A DNA stretch of 59,340 nucleotides from NCBI GenBank assembly GCA_014360685.1, contig JACIXB010000030.1:1-59340 (forward strand), given 5' to 3'. The notes beneath the pieces were generated by a model. It was not told the origin of the DNA. It did no database searches and saw only the letters and a program-made list of their open reading frames with translations. Every line of letters starts with the position of its first letter. The stretch's first letter is position 1. Source of the stretch: Actinomycetota bacterium. GTDB lineage: Bacteria > Actinomycetota > Geothermincolia > Geothermincolales > RBG-13-55-18. The position numbers were made by a program, and so were the translations under genes. Positions 33,918 through 43,408 of this stretch are shown one piece after another.

Positions 33918-35147
33918 TCACTCGCCTCCCTCACCTGCGCAAGGCAACGCGAACAGGATGAGGCTGGCGACCAGGGCCAGGGAGGCACCGGTCAGGAAGG
34001 CGATCCTGGGTCCCGTGGCGCTCCAGAGCAACCCCATGAGCAGGGAGGCGGGAAGCACGGTAACGCTAACGGTGAAATTGTAGATCCCGTAGGCGCTCCC
34101 CCTCAGCTCGGACGGGACCATGTCCGCTACGAAAGCCTTGAGTGCCCCCTCGTTGAGGTAGTAAAACCCGTATGCGGTGAAGAGAAACCAGGTCCAGGCG
34201 GCGCCGGAGAGAAAAGCGAAACCCGTGTAGGCGAGGCAGTATATTCCCCATCCCAAGAAGATCACCCGCCTGCGCCCCAGGCGGTCGGAAAGAACTCCAC
34301 CGGGTATGGACATCGCGGCCTTGACCACGTGCAACACTCCCCAGAGGGCGGGAAGCAGGGCCAGGGGAAAACCTCCGGCCTGCCGGGCCCGAAGCAGCAG
34401 GAAGGCATCGCTGGAATTACCCAGGGTGAAGACCAGCACGGCCGCAAGAAACCAGCGGAAACGGCGGTCGAAAGACCGAAGGTCCAGACGGGGAAACCTC
34501 TCCCTCTCCCCGGTCTCACGTTCGGTCCCCCCCTCCCTCACTCGCCACAGGAGCAGGAAGACTCCCAGGGCTATGGGTATGGTGGCCAGGGCGAACAGCG
34601 CACGATAACCCAGGGAAAAGGTGGTCAGCAGGAAAGACGCGGTCGCGGCTCCCACCAGCGCGCCGGAGTGATCCATGGAACGGTGGTAACCGAAGGCGCG
34701 TCCCCTCTCCCGGGGATGGCAGGAATCGGCGATCAGGGCGTCGCGGGGCGCGGTACGCACACCCTTCCCCACCCGGTTGAAGAACCAGCCCAGCAGGGCC
34801 TGCCAGGGCGCCGTCACCAGGGCCAGGGAGCCCCGGGAGATGCCCGAAAGAGCGTATCCTCCGGTCACCAGTCCCTTGCGGCGGCGGAGGCGGTCCGATA
34901 TCCAACCGGAGACCAGGTTGAGCAGGCTGGCCACGGAATCGGCCAACCCCTCCACCAGGCCCAGGAACCATGCGCCCGCCCCCAGGAACTCGGTGAGGAA
35001 GGTGGGCAGGAGGGGATAGACCATCTCGCTGGAGAGATCGTTGAAGAAGCTCACCAGGCCCAGGTGGAAGACGTTTCGGGATATCCCGGTGAACGTACCC
35101 CTCTCCACTCCGCCGACTTTCTCACTCCCCGTTCGAACTCCTGTCAT
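33918..35147 (-). CDS. MFS transporter
   Basis: A major facilitator protein of 409 residues with about 12 hydrophobic segments. It carries the motif-A-like loop SGWISDRLRRRKG between helices 2 and 3 and its pseudo-repeat LSDRLGRRRV between helices 8 and 9. The sequence NRVGKGVRTAPRDALIADS is typical of a group of uncharacterised MFS proteins. Cargo unknown. Start ATG 35147 has GGGAGG nine bases upstream; the longer frame to 35222 adds a Pro/Gly/Arg-rich stretch without a site. It follows the HEAT-repeat gene's start region by ~150 bp in the opposite sense of reading order, with no clear operon. Confidence 0.88.
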   Translation of the reverse strand: MTGVRTGSEKVGGVERGTFTGISRNVFHLGLVSFFNDLSSEMVYPLLPTFLTEFLGAGAWFLGLVEGLADSVASLLNLVSGWISDRLRRRKGLVTGGYALSGISRGSLALVTAPWQALLGWFFNRVGKGVRTAPRDALIADSCHPRERGRAFGYHRSMDHSGALVGAATASFLLTTFSLGYRALFALATIPIALGVFLLLWRVREGGTERETGERERFPRLDLRSFDRRFRWFLAAVLVFTLGNSSDAFLLLRARQAGGFPLALLPALWGVLHVVKAAMSIPGGVLSDRLGRRRVIFLGWGIYCLAYTGFAFLSGAAWTWFLFTAYGFYYLNEGALKAFVADMVPSELRGSAYGIYNFTVSVTVLPASLLMGLLWSATGPRIAFLTGASLALVASLILFALPCAGEGGE

Positions 35148-35342
35148 TCCAGCCTCCCCCACCCGACGTTTTCCCCTCCCCGGGTTCCCGGTTCTGAGAG
35201 GTCCCGGCGGACACGGGGACACCTCGTGGAGTGAATGTCAGGTTCCACCAACTTACCCTCCATGCCGGCCTGCCACAGAAGGGCGAGAAACACGACGGCA
35301 TGTAATCTACATGGAGTCGGGCCCTCCATCAAGGGAGGTGAG

Positions 35343-36575
35343 TCATTCCTCCGTCTCCCCGCCTGCGTCCTCCGCTTCCCTTGCGAACGGGTCCAGGAAA
35401 TCGGTGAACACGGAATTGCAGGGGTGACCGTAGGTGACCAGCATCCTCCGGCTGCGGGGAAGCATGATTATGGAGCAGGTGGTGGAAAAATATGATCCAT
35501 GCCGGCACACGGTGTTGTCGTCGCCGCGTCCGCTCTCCCCATGATCGGAGAACACCCGCAGCAGGTCCTTCAGCGAGAATACCTCATCCCCGGAGAGAAG
35601 CTGTTCCGCCCGCGCGTAGCGCATCTCGCTCGATTCGTGAACCCGAAGGCCCCGGAGGGCCGGCACCGTGCGGCCGGCATAGAAGGCGTTGCGGGGAACG
35701 TCGTAGGAGAGCATCCCCCGGTAGCGGTAATGGTTGGTGTTGATCAGCACCCCGCCCTCCGGCCTCCTCACCCCGCTGAAATTGGGAGAGAGCTCCACGG
35801 TAGCCATGTCCCCCTCCGCGTCCGCCACCAAGAGGATGGCCCCGGAGGCCCTCTTTCCGGCGCACAGGAAGGCCACCGCTTCCTCCGTAGTGGCACATCT
35901 TTCCAGTACCTCCTGCACCAGAACCCCGACCGGTATGCTGCTGGTCGGCAGGTCCGTCCCGTGTGCGCGGTTGCAGGACACGCACAGCCCGTGCTCGTTG
36001 ATGCCGTCATGGCAACCGGGGAGAGGGGCCAGGGTGACGTCCAGGGTGGAAGCGGTCTCCGCGGACCGGTTCAGGCGGGTTACGTAGTAGGGCTGGAAAA
36101 AGAGCGGTTGGTCATAGTTCTTGGTGACCACCGCCTCTCCAAGGGCGCTCCTCCCGGGCTCCAGGCCCGCGGCGGTACAGGAGCCCAGGCGGTAGTCCAT
36201 GCCCGCGATGGCAGTCTCCAGGGACAGGGCCAGGCAGAGAAGGGATTCGTCGACGTCCGCGCCCTTGGCGATACCCTCCATGCGAGCCCGCTGGGCGGGG
36301 TAGAGCTCCGCCATCTCCTGCATCATCTCCCTTTCCGCCCTCCGCGCGGATATGGAAACGTATACGTTTAGGGGCAGAAAGAATGGTTTTGCCCGGCGCA
36401 GGACCTCAAGGTCCCGGAGATGCGAGAAGAAGTGACGTATTATCTCCCTCATCTGCAGGCCCTGCTGGTAACCCATCTCGTAATGGTTGCCCTGGAGATC
36501 GAACAGGCGAACCTGGCGCCGTCCCGGCGCTTCTCCCTCTCCCAGGGTGGTGCCCAAGTCCCGGTTCTCCACCAT
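35343..36575 (-). CDS. C45-family acyltransferase/autoproteolytic hydrolase
   Basis: A 410-residue protein resembling the C45 family (acyl-CoA:6-aminopenicillanate acyltransferase type). The probable Ntn nucleophile is the Cys in LGSCTAAG (about residues 129-136), where self-cleavage would expose it. Downstream are VVTKNYDQPLFFQPYYV, GCHDGINEHGLCVSCN and VLINTNHYRYRG, as in the family. Bacterial members include choloylglycine-hydrolase relatives and enzymes of unknown substrate. A 195-bp gap separates its end from the MFS gene, which follows on the same strand. Confidence 0.85.
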   Translation of the reverse strand: MVENRDLGTTLGEGEAPGRRQVRLFDLQGNHYEMGYQQGLQMREIIRHFFSHLRDLEVLRRAKPFFLPLNVYVSISARRAEREMMQEMAELYPAQRARMEGIAKGADVDESLLCLALSLETAIAGMDYRLGSCTAAGLEPGRSALGEAVVTKNYDQPLFFQPYYVTRLNRSAETASTLDVTLAPLPGCHDGINEHGLCVSCNRAHGTDLPTSSIPVGVLVQEVLERCATTEEAVAFLCAGKRASGAILLVADAEGDMATVELSPNFSGVRRPEGGVLINTNHYRYRGMLSYDVPRNAFYAGRTVPALRGLRVHESSEMRYARAEQLLSGDEVFSLKDLLRVFSDHGESGRGDDNTVCRHGSYFSTTCSIIMLPRSRRMLVTYGHPCNSVFTDFLDPFAREAEDAGGETEE

Positions 36576-37030
36576 CCTCGACCCCGACCGAAGCCCGCTA
36601 TACGAACCCTTTACCGGTCCATAACATAGTAAACCATTCCGGTCGCCCGATTAAGCCTTTCCCTCTGGCCAAGGCCATGGCCGCCCCACCAAGGTCTCGC
36701 CCCGGGGCGTCTCCGGCTCCATTCCCCGCCCTTCCTCAAGCTTATTCCCCGCGTGAACCCGTAATCCTTCCACCGGTAGATTCAGCGTCCAGGTCGACCT
36801 TCGCGCCCTGGCCGCGGGAATGACGCGCAGGCTTTCCCTCCCTATGTCACCGCATTCCCGGTATCCCGGCGTCCGGCCGGCTTCCCTGTTCCGGAAGGGG
36901 AAACGCCTGAATGCTTCGGGAAAGGGCATCCACCGCGCTGTCCGCTTCCCAGCCTCAAGACACGGTGGTCCCAGACTTGTTATCCTAATCACATGCCGGT
37001 GATTGACCATCGATAGAAAGGAGGTACCCC
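36576..37030. other. Divergent intergenic region without a gene
   Basis: A 455-bp gap between the C45 gene (leftward) and the ADP-ribosylglycohydrolase gene (rightward). Open frames here are Arg/Pro-rich and lack ribosome binding sites. GAAAGGAGG just before 37031 belongs to the next gene. No promoter is clear. Confidence 0.4.
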
Positions 37031-37975
37031 ATGCCTGAACCGGATCCCTCGCGTTTTTCCGGGTGCCTTTTGGGCCTGGCCATCGGCGACGCCCTGGGTA
37101 TGCCCCTGGAGGGCATGAGGGCCTCGAACATCAGGAAGCGGGTGGGCAGGGTGCGCGATTTCATGGACGCCCCCTGGAGGATGCTCAAGGCGGGGCAGTG
37201 GACCGATGACACCAAGATGATGCTCTGTCACGCCCGCAGCATCCTGGACCGGAAAGGGGTGGTCGTGGAGGACACGGCCCGCAAGTTCGTGGCCTGGTTC
37301 GAATCCGGGGACTGGAGGGGAATCGGCGGTTCCACCTACGAGTCCATTCAGAGGCTGCGCGCCGGGGTGCCTCCTGAGGAGAGCGGAGCCCGGGGGGAGA
37401 TGGCGGCGGGGAACGGGGCCGCCATGCGCATCGCACCTGTGGGCCTGGTGGACTGCCTGGACCTGGAAAAGCTGCGTCGGGATGTGCGGGAGGTCTCCAT
37501 GATCACCCACGCCAACCCGGAGGCGGTGGCGGGAGCCCAGGCGGTGGCCTTCGCCGTGGCGCGGGCGGCGCGGGGTGACCTGGAACCCGGCTCCCTTATC
37601 ACCGAAACGGTGGATTTCATAGGCCCCTGCGCGGTGTCCGACAGGCTGCTCCTGGCGGGAGATTTCCTGGACCGCCACATGGAACCCGAGGAAGCCCTGG
37701 CTCGCCTGGGGACCAGCGGTTACGTGGTGGAGACGGTGGCTAGCGCCTTCTTCTGCTTCCTGCGCACCCCGGGCGACTTCCAGGAGACGGTATCCCGCGC
37801 CGTGGAGGGAGGGCTGGACGCCGACACCACGGGAGCGGTGGCCGGGGCCATAAGCGGCGCCTTCAACGGCCTGGAAGGGATTCCGGAGCGCTGGCGCCGG
37901 GAAGTGGAGGCCGCCGAGGAGATAATCGAGCTGGCGGAGGGGATATACCACCTGGTCTCGGGAAGCCGAGCATAG
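37031..37975 (+). CDS. ADP-ribosylglycohydrolase family protein (DraG-like)
   Basis: The 314-residue protein carries the metal and ADP-ribose motifs of the family: GLAIGDALGMPLEG (about 14-27), WTDDTKMML (about 56-64) and GLDADTTGAVAGAISGA near the C-terminus (about 261-277). These supply the two Mg2+/Mn2+ sites. It should remove ADP-ribose from a protein or small molecule. No ADP-ribosyltransferase or nitrogenase gene is nearby, so the target is open. Start ATG is ten bases after AAAGGAGG. Confidence 0.92.
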   Translation: MPEPDPSRFSGCLLGLAIGDALGMPLEGMRASNIRKRVGRVRDFMDAPWRMLKAGQWTDDTKMMLCHARSILDRKGVVVEDTARKFVAWFESGDWRGIGGSTYESIQRLRAGVPPEESGARGEMAAGNGAAMRIAPVGLVDCLDLEKLRRDVREVSMITHANPEAVAGAQAVAFAVARAARGDLEPGSLITETVDFIGPCAVSDRLLLAGDFLDRHMEPEEALARLGTSGYVVETVASAFFCFLRTPGDFQETVSRAVEGGLDADTTGAVAGAISGAFNGLEGIPERWRREVEAAEEIIELAEGIYHLVSGSRA

Positions 37976-38479
37976 CAAGGGAAAGCCCCTGCCGCACGGC
38001 GGGAGGGAAGGGCGGGATAAAGAACCTTCACCTTGCCTTTCTTTTCTCGCCTCACCTTGCATTTTGGCCGGCGATCGAGCACCGGCATGGCACTCCCGGG
38101 GCGGGGAACCCGTCCCCGCCCAAGGCGGTACGGCACGAAAGCCGAGCTCGAAGCGGGTGGGGATGCCTGGGGCCGGTGGAACCGGGTCCCGGGAAGGAAC
38201 GAAGGTGGTAACGTCGGGATCAGCGCGAAAAGGGATCCCGAACAGGCGGCACGTCGAAAAGCAAGCGCGATTGAAGTTCTAAGAGACGGAGCCAACCCTT
38301 CCCGGTCAAAAAGCAGGGGGTTTCAAGTCCGATGCCGGGGGAAATAATGGATATTGGATCGGGAGGTGATCGGTTAAGGTAATCCGAGAAGCGGGATTCG
38401 GGGATGCCCAGCCCCCGGGGTAATGGCGAATACGGTGGGCTGCGCAGGGGAGTCAAGCAGGTGAAAAGGGGAGGCGAAG
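37976..38479 (+). other. Possible structured leader RNA upstream of a 46-codon gene
   Basis: Five hundred bases without a credible gene, but with several strong hairpins on the strand of the following small gene. These are GGGCGGGGA/TCCCCGCCC with a 5-nt loop (38099-38121), TCGGGATC/GATCCCGA with a 12-nt loop (38214-38241), CGGC-ACGAAA-GCCG, and further GCCCA/TGGGC and CGGGG/CCCCG pairings between 38390 and 38450. I could not match it to any riboswitch or group I/II intron core that I know. It may be a long 5' leader or a separate RNA. Confidence 0.35.
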
Positions 38480-38620
38480 ATGGAAACTCCAGAAGTGGAA
38501 TTCCTGCTCTACCTGCTCACCCGCTACACCCGTAACAACAACATCGACCCGGCCAAGCTGAGCGTGGCCGAGCTCATGGAGAACATCAACGTCAACCTCA
38601 CCCCCATCGGGGGAGGCTGA
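38480..38620 (+). CDS. Small hypothetical protein (46 aa)
   Basis: ATG at 38480 is preceded by GGGGAGG seven bases upstream and opens a 46-codon frame: an N-terminal amphipathic helix (EVEFLLYLLTRYTR), then NNNIDPAKLSVAELMENINVN and a Pro-Ile-Gly-Gly-Gly end. The composition is unlike the Arg/Pro-rich shadow frames nearby, and third-position GC is high, so it is probably real. I do not recognise it. The Gly-rich end and small size could suit a peptide precursor, but no maturation gene lies near. An AT-rich hairpin with a following T-run (38703-38737) may be its terminator. Confidence 0.6.
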   Translation: METPEVEFLLYLLTRYTRNNNIDPAKLSVAELMENINVNLTPIGGG

Positions 38621-39077
38621 TTCTCGTTCCCGGTTCACCCCGGGAAAAGGGGCGAGACACGATCCGCCAGGTAGAAAAAACGGCAAGGAAGGCAGGTAAT
38701 GATTTGCCATTTATATGGTAAATAATACCAATTTTTAAGCAAGCCTTTGCTTTACGCGAGGCCGATTCGAAACTCGCGGCACACGCGCCGCGGGCCAGGA
38801 ACGCTTGAGTATCCGCATGGCCTGAGAACCGGGAAAACGATCCTCTCCGAGGCAAAAACCCGCCCCTCCCGTGAAGGAACCCGGGAACTCCCGGTGTACC
38901 AAGCGGTGATTGTCGATGCTCGCCGACCCTTTCGGCGGGGTAACCGAGAACAGGCCGAACACGACGAATATTGCAACATATTCCGATCAATGCCGAGAGC
39001 ATACTTGCGCCAACTTTTCGAGACCTCGATTCTCGGTCAAACCGTCGAGCATCCTTGGTCCCGGGTTATAAGCAGGT
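38621..39077. other. Convergent intergenic region with AT-rich hairpin
   Basis: No gene seen. TTTGCCAT-TTAT-ATGGTAAA (38703-38722, 7 of 8 pairs) is followed by AATTTTTAAG, so it may end the transcript of the small gene. The rest has no recognisable feature. Confidence 0.4.
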
Positions 39078-40880
39078 TTATCGGGGTGCTTCCTCGAGGA
39101 AATAGCGGCGGGGATCGAAAATGCGCACGTCGTAAAGTTCGTCTCGCGTGGGGGGCTCGACTTTCCGCAGGGAAGAAACGGCCCGCAACTCCCATCCACA
39201 GTGGGAGGAGATGACCTGGAAAGCCTCCCTTTCCTCCCCGGCCACGTGGGGGAAATAAGCCACGAGCAACAGCTCCTCCCCGCCGGGCGGCTTGCGGAAG
39301 ACTCCCTCGGTGGTTACCAGGGTCCTCACCCTTCTGCCGGGAGCGGTGATATAGGAAACCTTTTCCGGGGTACGCAGGCGGTCCTGGGCCACGGTCACCA
39401 GGACCTCCTCGGCGCCCAGGGCCACGTCGCAGGCTCCCCCCGACCCCACCAGAAAGAGTTTCAACTCGGGGATCTTGGTGGAGTTGATGTTGCCGTGACG
39501 ATCCACCTGCCCGGCCCCCAGGGCGCCGATGGCCCGGCTGCCGGACGCACCCACCATGGATCCCAGCACGGTCACGATGTCGGTGAGCATGATGCAGGTG
39601 GGGATGTTCCGGAAGTTGAAGATGAAGGGGTCGGCCGGCCGGGGAGTGTAGCCGTAAAAGCCCACCTCGGCCATGAGCTCCACCGGCAGCCTCTCCCGCC
39701 TCAGATCGTACCAGGCCTTCCAGGCGGCCAGGTTGGAGGCCCCGATGCCGGCCAGTATGGTACGGTAACCGGCCTCCCGCACCCTCTCCCGCAGGAGGCG
39801 CGCCGCTTCCACCACCATCATCTCCAACGGCGTGTAATTCTCCGTGGTGGGGATGGAAGGGACCCTCTCCGCCAGCTCGGAGACCCAGGAATCCCCCGCC
39901 GCCCGGCCCTTGAGGTACCAGATCCTCCTGTGCCCCAGCCTGGCCAGGTACTGCTCATGGGACTTCACCCCCAGGAGCCACTCCCGCACCCATTCCTCGA
40001 GGGTTTCCTCGGATCCGCAGGCCTCGCGCAACTCGAGCATGAACTCCTCGTCCTCGGCGTAGGCGTCCAGTTCCCTTATCCCCTGGTTGGAAGCGCCAGA
40101 GGGGTGGACGCCCATGGGCGCCGGGCACACCGCGCGCACCAGGTAACCGGGCACCTTCACGAAGTGGGAGTAGCGGCGCAGAAAGTCGGTGGGGACCACC
40201 CTTTCCACGGTGGCCAGGACCCCTTCCCTTGCGGCGAAGGCGGCGAAGACGTTCTCCGCGTAGGGCGGGGTCAGGAGGAGGTTCCCCGCCCGGTCCGCGG
40301 CCCAGGCGTGGATGAGGGTAAGATCAGGGTTAAGGGCCCGTACCATGCCCACCCGGCTCCCATCCGGCATCTCCACCACCCGGAAATCCTCCGCGTTCTC
40401 ATCCGCCATGGAGCTCCCCACGAGGGAGTGGGTGGGCATCCATTCCACCCCCAGGGCCCCGGCCATGAGGCGCTGCGGAAGGGTGAGCACCGTCCAGTTC
40501 TCTATCTCCAGCCTTCCTTCCCGGTAGGCCTCCTGGTAAACCCGGTTGGGTCCCGGAAAGGGATAAGAATCGCCGCAGAAGGTGGTTATCAGCTTGCGGG
40601 CCAGTCCCCCATGCACCAGGAGCACCATGTTGGCGATGAAGCCCAGCGAGGAGAGGGTGAATCCGGGGTCGCGGCGCCAGAAACGCCGGCATATCTCGTA
40701 GAGCGCGGCGTTGGGACGCATGTAGGCATGTCCCAGGTGGAGGTGCATCCCCGGCCTGACCAGTGCTTCCACCGCCCGGGCAAGGTCCATCACCTTATCC
40801 TCGCCCGACTCCGCATCGGAGAGTTCGAGTAGTTCCGTGACCCGATCGGAGAAGGCGCCGAAAAGGTCCTCCAGGCCCAT
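39078..40880 (-). CDS. Fused alpha-beta CoA-transferase (glutaconate CoA-transferase/IpdAB-like)
   Basis: The 600-residue protein contains both halves of a family I CoA-transferase. Residues ~30-290 match the alpha subunit (RPGMHLHLGHAYMRPNAALYEI; LIHAWAADRAGNLLL). Residues ~340-590 match the beta subunit, with candidate catalytic Glu in MAEVGFYGY, then ASGSRAIGALGAGQVDRHGNINST and LVGSGGACDVALGAEE. Separate subunits are usual (GctAB, IpdAB), so this is a natural fusion. It would move CoA between acyl groups, or, as in IpdAB, act as a ring hydrolase of a cyclic CoA ester. The substrate is unknown. It is divergent from an enoate-reductase-like flavoenzyme gene, which suggests a shared acyl-CoA pathway. 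Confidence 0.87.
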   Translation of the reverse strand: MGLEDLFGAFSDRVTELLELSDAESGEDKVMDLARAVEALVRPGMHLHLGHAYMRPNAALYEICRRFWRRDPGFTLSSLGFIANMVLLVHGGLARKLITTFCGDSYPFPGPNRVYQEAYREGRLEIENWTVLTLPQRLMAGALGVEWMPTHSLVGSSMADENAEDFRVVEMPDGSRVGMVRALNPDLTLIHAWAADRAGNLLLTPPYAENVFAAFAAREGVLATVERVVPTDFLRRYSHFVKVPGYLVRAVCPAPMGVHPSGASNQGIRELDAYAEDEEFMLELREACGSEETLEEWVREWLLGVKSHEQYLARLGHRRIWYLKGRAAGDSWVSELAERVPSIPTTENYTPLEMMVVEAARLLRERVREAGYRTILAGIGASNLAAWKAWYDLRRERLPVELMAEVGFYGYTPRPADPFIFNFRNIPTCIMLTDIVTVLGSMVGASGSRAIGALGAGQVDRHGNINSTKIPELKLFLVGSGGACDVALGAEEVLVTVAQDRLRTPEKVSYITAPGRRVRTLVTTEGVFRKPPGGEELLLVAYFPHVAGEEREAFQVISSHCGWELRAVSSLRKVEPPTRDELYDVRIFDPRRYFLEEAPR

Positions 40881-40912
40881 CTTCCTTCCGCATCTTTCGT
40901 TCCCCGGATTTC

Positions 40913-40927
40913 TGCTATACTATAGCA
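40913..40927. promoter_or_regulatory. Perfect palindrome in the promoter region of the CoA-transferase
   Basis: TGCTATA-C-TATAGCA lies 33 bp upstream of the CoA-transferase start and includes TATAGT/TATACT, which would serve as a -10 box on either strand. A repressor site overlapping the promoter is a reasonable reading. Confidence 0.45.
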
Positions 40928-41356
40928 CGACTTTTTGCCGGAACGGCCGCCTGAGGGTCGTTCCCGCCTGTAGGGAGGGAGAAGAGAGTACCTGCCACGT
41001 CCGGGAGCGAGCGGCACGGGCCCGGAAACGGATACCGGAAAAGCGGCCCGGGCGCCTTAGGTAACCTGCGCAGAAGCGAGAGGCCGGGGGGACGCGGATC
41101 GCGCTGAAACCCCGGGGGGTGCGCTGCCGCTCCCTGTCTTCTCCATTTCCCAAAAAAATTGCATACGTGGGATAATTCGGCTGATAAGTCGCGGTTCTCC
41201 CTTCCCGGGAGCTGCGGCGGCCCGAGAGGGCGCCGGGTTCCCGCGCCAGGACGGGACTACCGCGGAAAGGGGCGGCCGGGAAGGCGGAAAACCGGGAGCC
41301 GCACTTCTCCGCACGCCTGAATGATGGATGACCGTTATGGAGAAGGAGTGAAGGCC
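40928..41356. other. Divergent intergenic region without a gene
   Basis: GC-rich, with no credible small gene. The stretch CAAAAAAATTGCATACGTGGGATAATTC around 41152-41179 could hold a promoter for the flavoenzyme gene, but the box spacing is not convincing. Confidence 0.4.
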
Positions 41357-43360
41357 ATGCTGAAGAAACTCTTGACCCCCCTGCGCATCCGGGACCTGGA
41401 GCTCAGGAACCGTATCGTGATGACCGCCATGCACCTCAATTTCACCCCCGACGGCCGGGTGAACGACCGCATCGTGGCCTTCTACGAGGAGAGGGCCCGG
41501 GGCGGAGCCGGCCTGATCATCGTGGGGGGAGCCATAATCGACGACTACGCGGGGGCCTACTGGATGCTGGACCTGCGGGATGACTCCTGCGTGGAGGGCC
41601 ACCGCATCCTGGCCCAGGCCATCAGGAAGCACGGCGCCGCAGCCGCCTGCCAGCTCTACCATGCCGGGCGTTATTCCCACTCCATATCCATGGAGGGAAG
41701 ACAGGCCCTGGCGCCCAGCCCGGTGGCCTCCCGCTTCACTCGCGAGGAGCCCCGGGAGATGACCAGGGAGGATATACAGAGAACCATACAGGCTTACGCC
41801 GATGCCGCGCGGCGGGTCAAGGAAGCCGGGTACGACATGGTGGAGGTCCTGGCCTGCACCGGTTACCTCATCTGCCAGTTCCTGTCCCCGGTGACCAACC
41901 TGCGCACCGACGAGTACGGGGGGTCCTGGGAGAACCGCATGCGCTTCGGCCTGGAGGTGGCCGACGCCGTGCGCGAGGCGGTGGGTCCCGACTTCGTGGT
42001 GGGGTTCCGCATCGCCGGACACGACTACATGGAGGGGGGGAACACCAACCGCGAATGGGCGCTCTTCGCCGCCGAACTGGAAAAGCACGGGGTGGACATC
42101 ATCAACGTCACCGGGGGATGGCACGAGACCCGGGTTCCCCAGCTCCCCATGTCCGTGCCCCGCGGGGGACTGGCCTACCTGGCGGCCCATGTCAAGGAGA
42201 AGGTGGGGGTGCCGGTCATCGCCTGCAACCGCATAAACGACGTCTTCGTGGCCGACGAGATACTGCGCATGGGCATGGCCGACCTCACGGGCATGGCCCG
42301 CGCCCTCATAGCCGATCCCTACCTGGCGGCGAAGGCTGCCGAGGGCAGGTACGAGGAGATAACCCACTGCATCGGGTGTAACCAGGGTTGCTTCGATCAC
42401 GTCTTCTACCTCCAGCCGGTGACCTGCATGCTCAACCCCCGGGCGGGGCGGGAGCTGGAATACAGGGTGGAACCCGCCGCCAGGCCCCGCAGGGTGGCCG
42501 TGGTGGGAGGCGGACCGGCGGGCATGAAGGCCGCCCTGACCGCCGCCGAGCGGGGTCACCGGGTAACCCTCTTCGAGAGGAGGGACTACCTGGGGGGTCA
42601 ACTCAACCTGGCCGCCGTCCCCCCGGGGAGGGAGGAGTTCTGGACGGCCATCGAGGATCTGGAGACCCAGCTGGACAGCGCGGGGGTGGAGCTGCGCCTG
42701 GAGACGGAGGTCACCGCCGACCTCCTCCGCGAGGAAGGCTTCGAGGCGGTGGTGGTGGCCACCGGCGCGCGCCAGGCCCTTCCCGACATCCCGGGGATCG
42801 ACCTGCCCCACGTGGCCATGGCCTGGGACATCCTGGAAGGAAAGCGGGACCCGGAGGGCCGGAATGTAGTGATCATCGGCGGTGGGGCGGTGGGCTCGGA
42901 GACGGCCATGTACGTGGCCAGCATCGGGACCATATCCCCGGAAACCCTCTTTTTCCTCTTCATGAACAACGGGGAGGACGTGGAGACCCTCCGGGAGCTG
43001 TGCAGCCGGGGCATCAAGCGGGTCACGGTGGTGGAGATGCTGGACAAGGTGTGCCGGGACGTGGGGATCTCCACCCGCTGGACCATCCTCCAGGACATGC
43101 GCAACCTGGGCATCGAGGTCCGGAGCAACGCCTCCGCCAGGCGCATAGAACCCGACCGCGTGGTGGTGGAAGTGGAGGGCAGGGAGGAGTCCATACCCGC
43201 GGACATGGTTATCATCGCCGTGGGGAGCTGCCCGGAGAACCGGCTCTACGAGGAACTGAAGGACGCGGGGCTGGAGGTGCACCTGGTGGGAGACGCCCGG
43301 GAGGCGCGCAAGGCCATCGAGGCCATCCAGGAAGGTTACGAGGCGGGCCTGAAGCTCTAG
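41357..43360 (+). CDS. NADH:flavin oxidoreductase / 2,4-dienoyl-CoA reductase-like enzyme
   Basis: The product (667 aa) has the FadH/enoate-reductase architecture. The N-terminal old-yellow-enzyme TIM barrel carries FMN (TPLRIRDLELRNRIVMTAMH; CQLYHAGRY). A [4Fe-4S] site follows with CIGCNQGC and the later C of TCMLNPRAG (about 335-365), and then a two-dinucleotide-binding module for FAD (VAVVGGGPAGMKAAL, about 379) and NAD(P)H (VVIIGGGAVGSETAM). Such enzymes reduce C=C bonds of dienoyl-CoAs or enoates in anaerobes. I chose ATG 41357 (GGAG nine bases before); the frame is open to 41321. It probably works with the divergent CoA-transferase. Confidence 0.92.
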   Translation: MLKKLLTPLRIRDLELRNRIVMTAMHLNFTPDGRVNDRIVAFYEERARGGAGLIIVGGAIIDDYAGAYWMLDLRDDSCVEGHRILAQAIRKHGAAAACQLYHAGRYSHSISMEGRQALAPSPVASRFTREEPREMTREDIQRTIQAYADAARRVKEAGYDMVEVLACTGYLICQFLSPVTNLRTDEYGGSWENRMRFGLEVADAVREAVGPDFVVGFRIAGHDYMEGGNTNREWALFAAELEKHGVDIINVTGGWHETRVPQLPMSVPRGGLAYLAAHVKEKVGVPVIACNRINDVFVADEILRMGMADLTGMARALIADPYLAAKAAEGRYEEITHCIGCNQGCFDHVFYLQPVTCMLNPRAGRELEYRVEPAARPRRVAVVGGGPAGMKAALTAAERGHRVTLFERRDYLGGQLNLAAVPPGREEFWTAIEDLETQLDSAGVELRLETEVTADLLREEGFEAVVVATGARQALPDIPGIDLPHVAMAWDILEGKRDPEGRNVVIIGGGAVGSETAMYVASIGTISPETLFFLFMNNGEDVETLRELCSRGIKRVTVVEMLDKVCRDVGISTRWTILQDMRNLGIEVRSNASARRIEPDRVVVEVEGREESIPADMVIIAVGSCPENRLYEELKDAGLEVHLVGDAREARKAIEAIQEGYEAGLKL

Positions 43361-43408
43361 GCGAGACGGGACGGGAGGACTGCTGAACCGGGAGCACGAT
43401 CCAACCGT

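Noticed and set aside
37976-38479. Cobalamin, c-di-AMP or SRP/tmRNA identity for the leader-like region
   Set aside because: None of the conserved core strings I know for these RNAs can be found.
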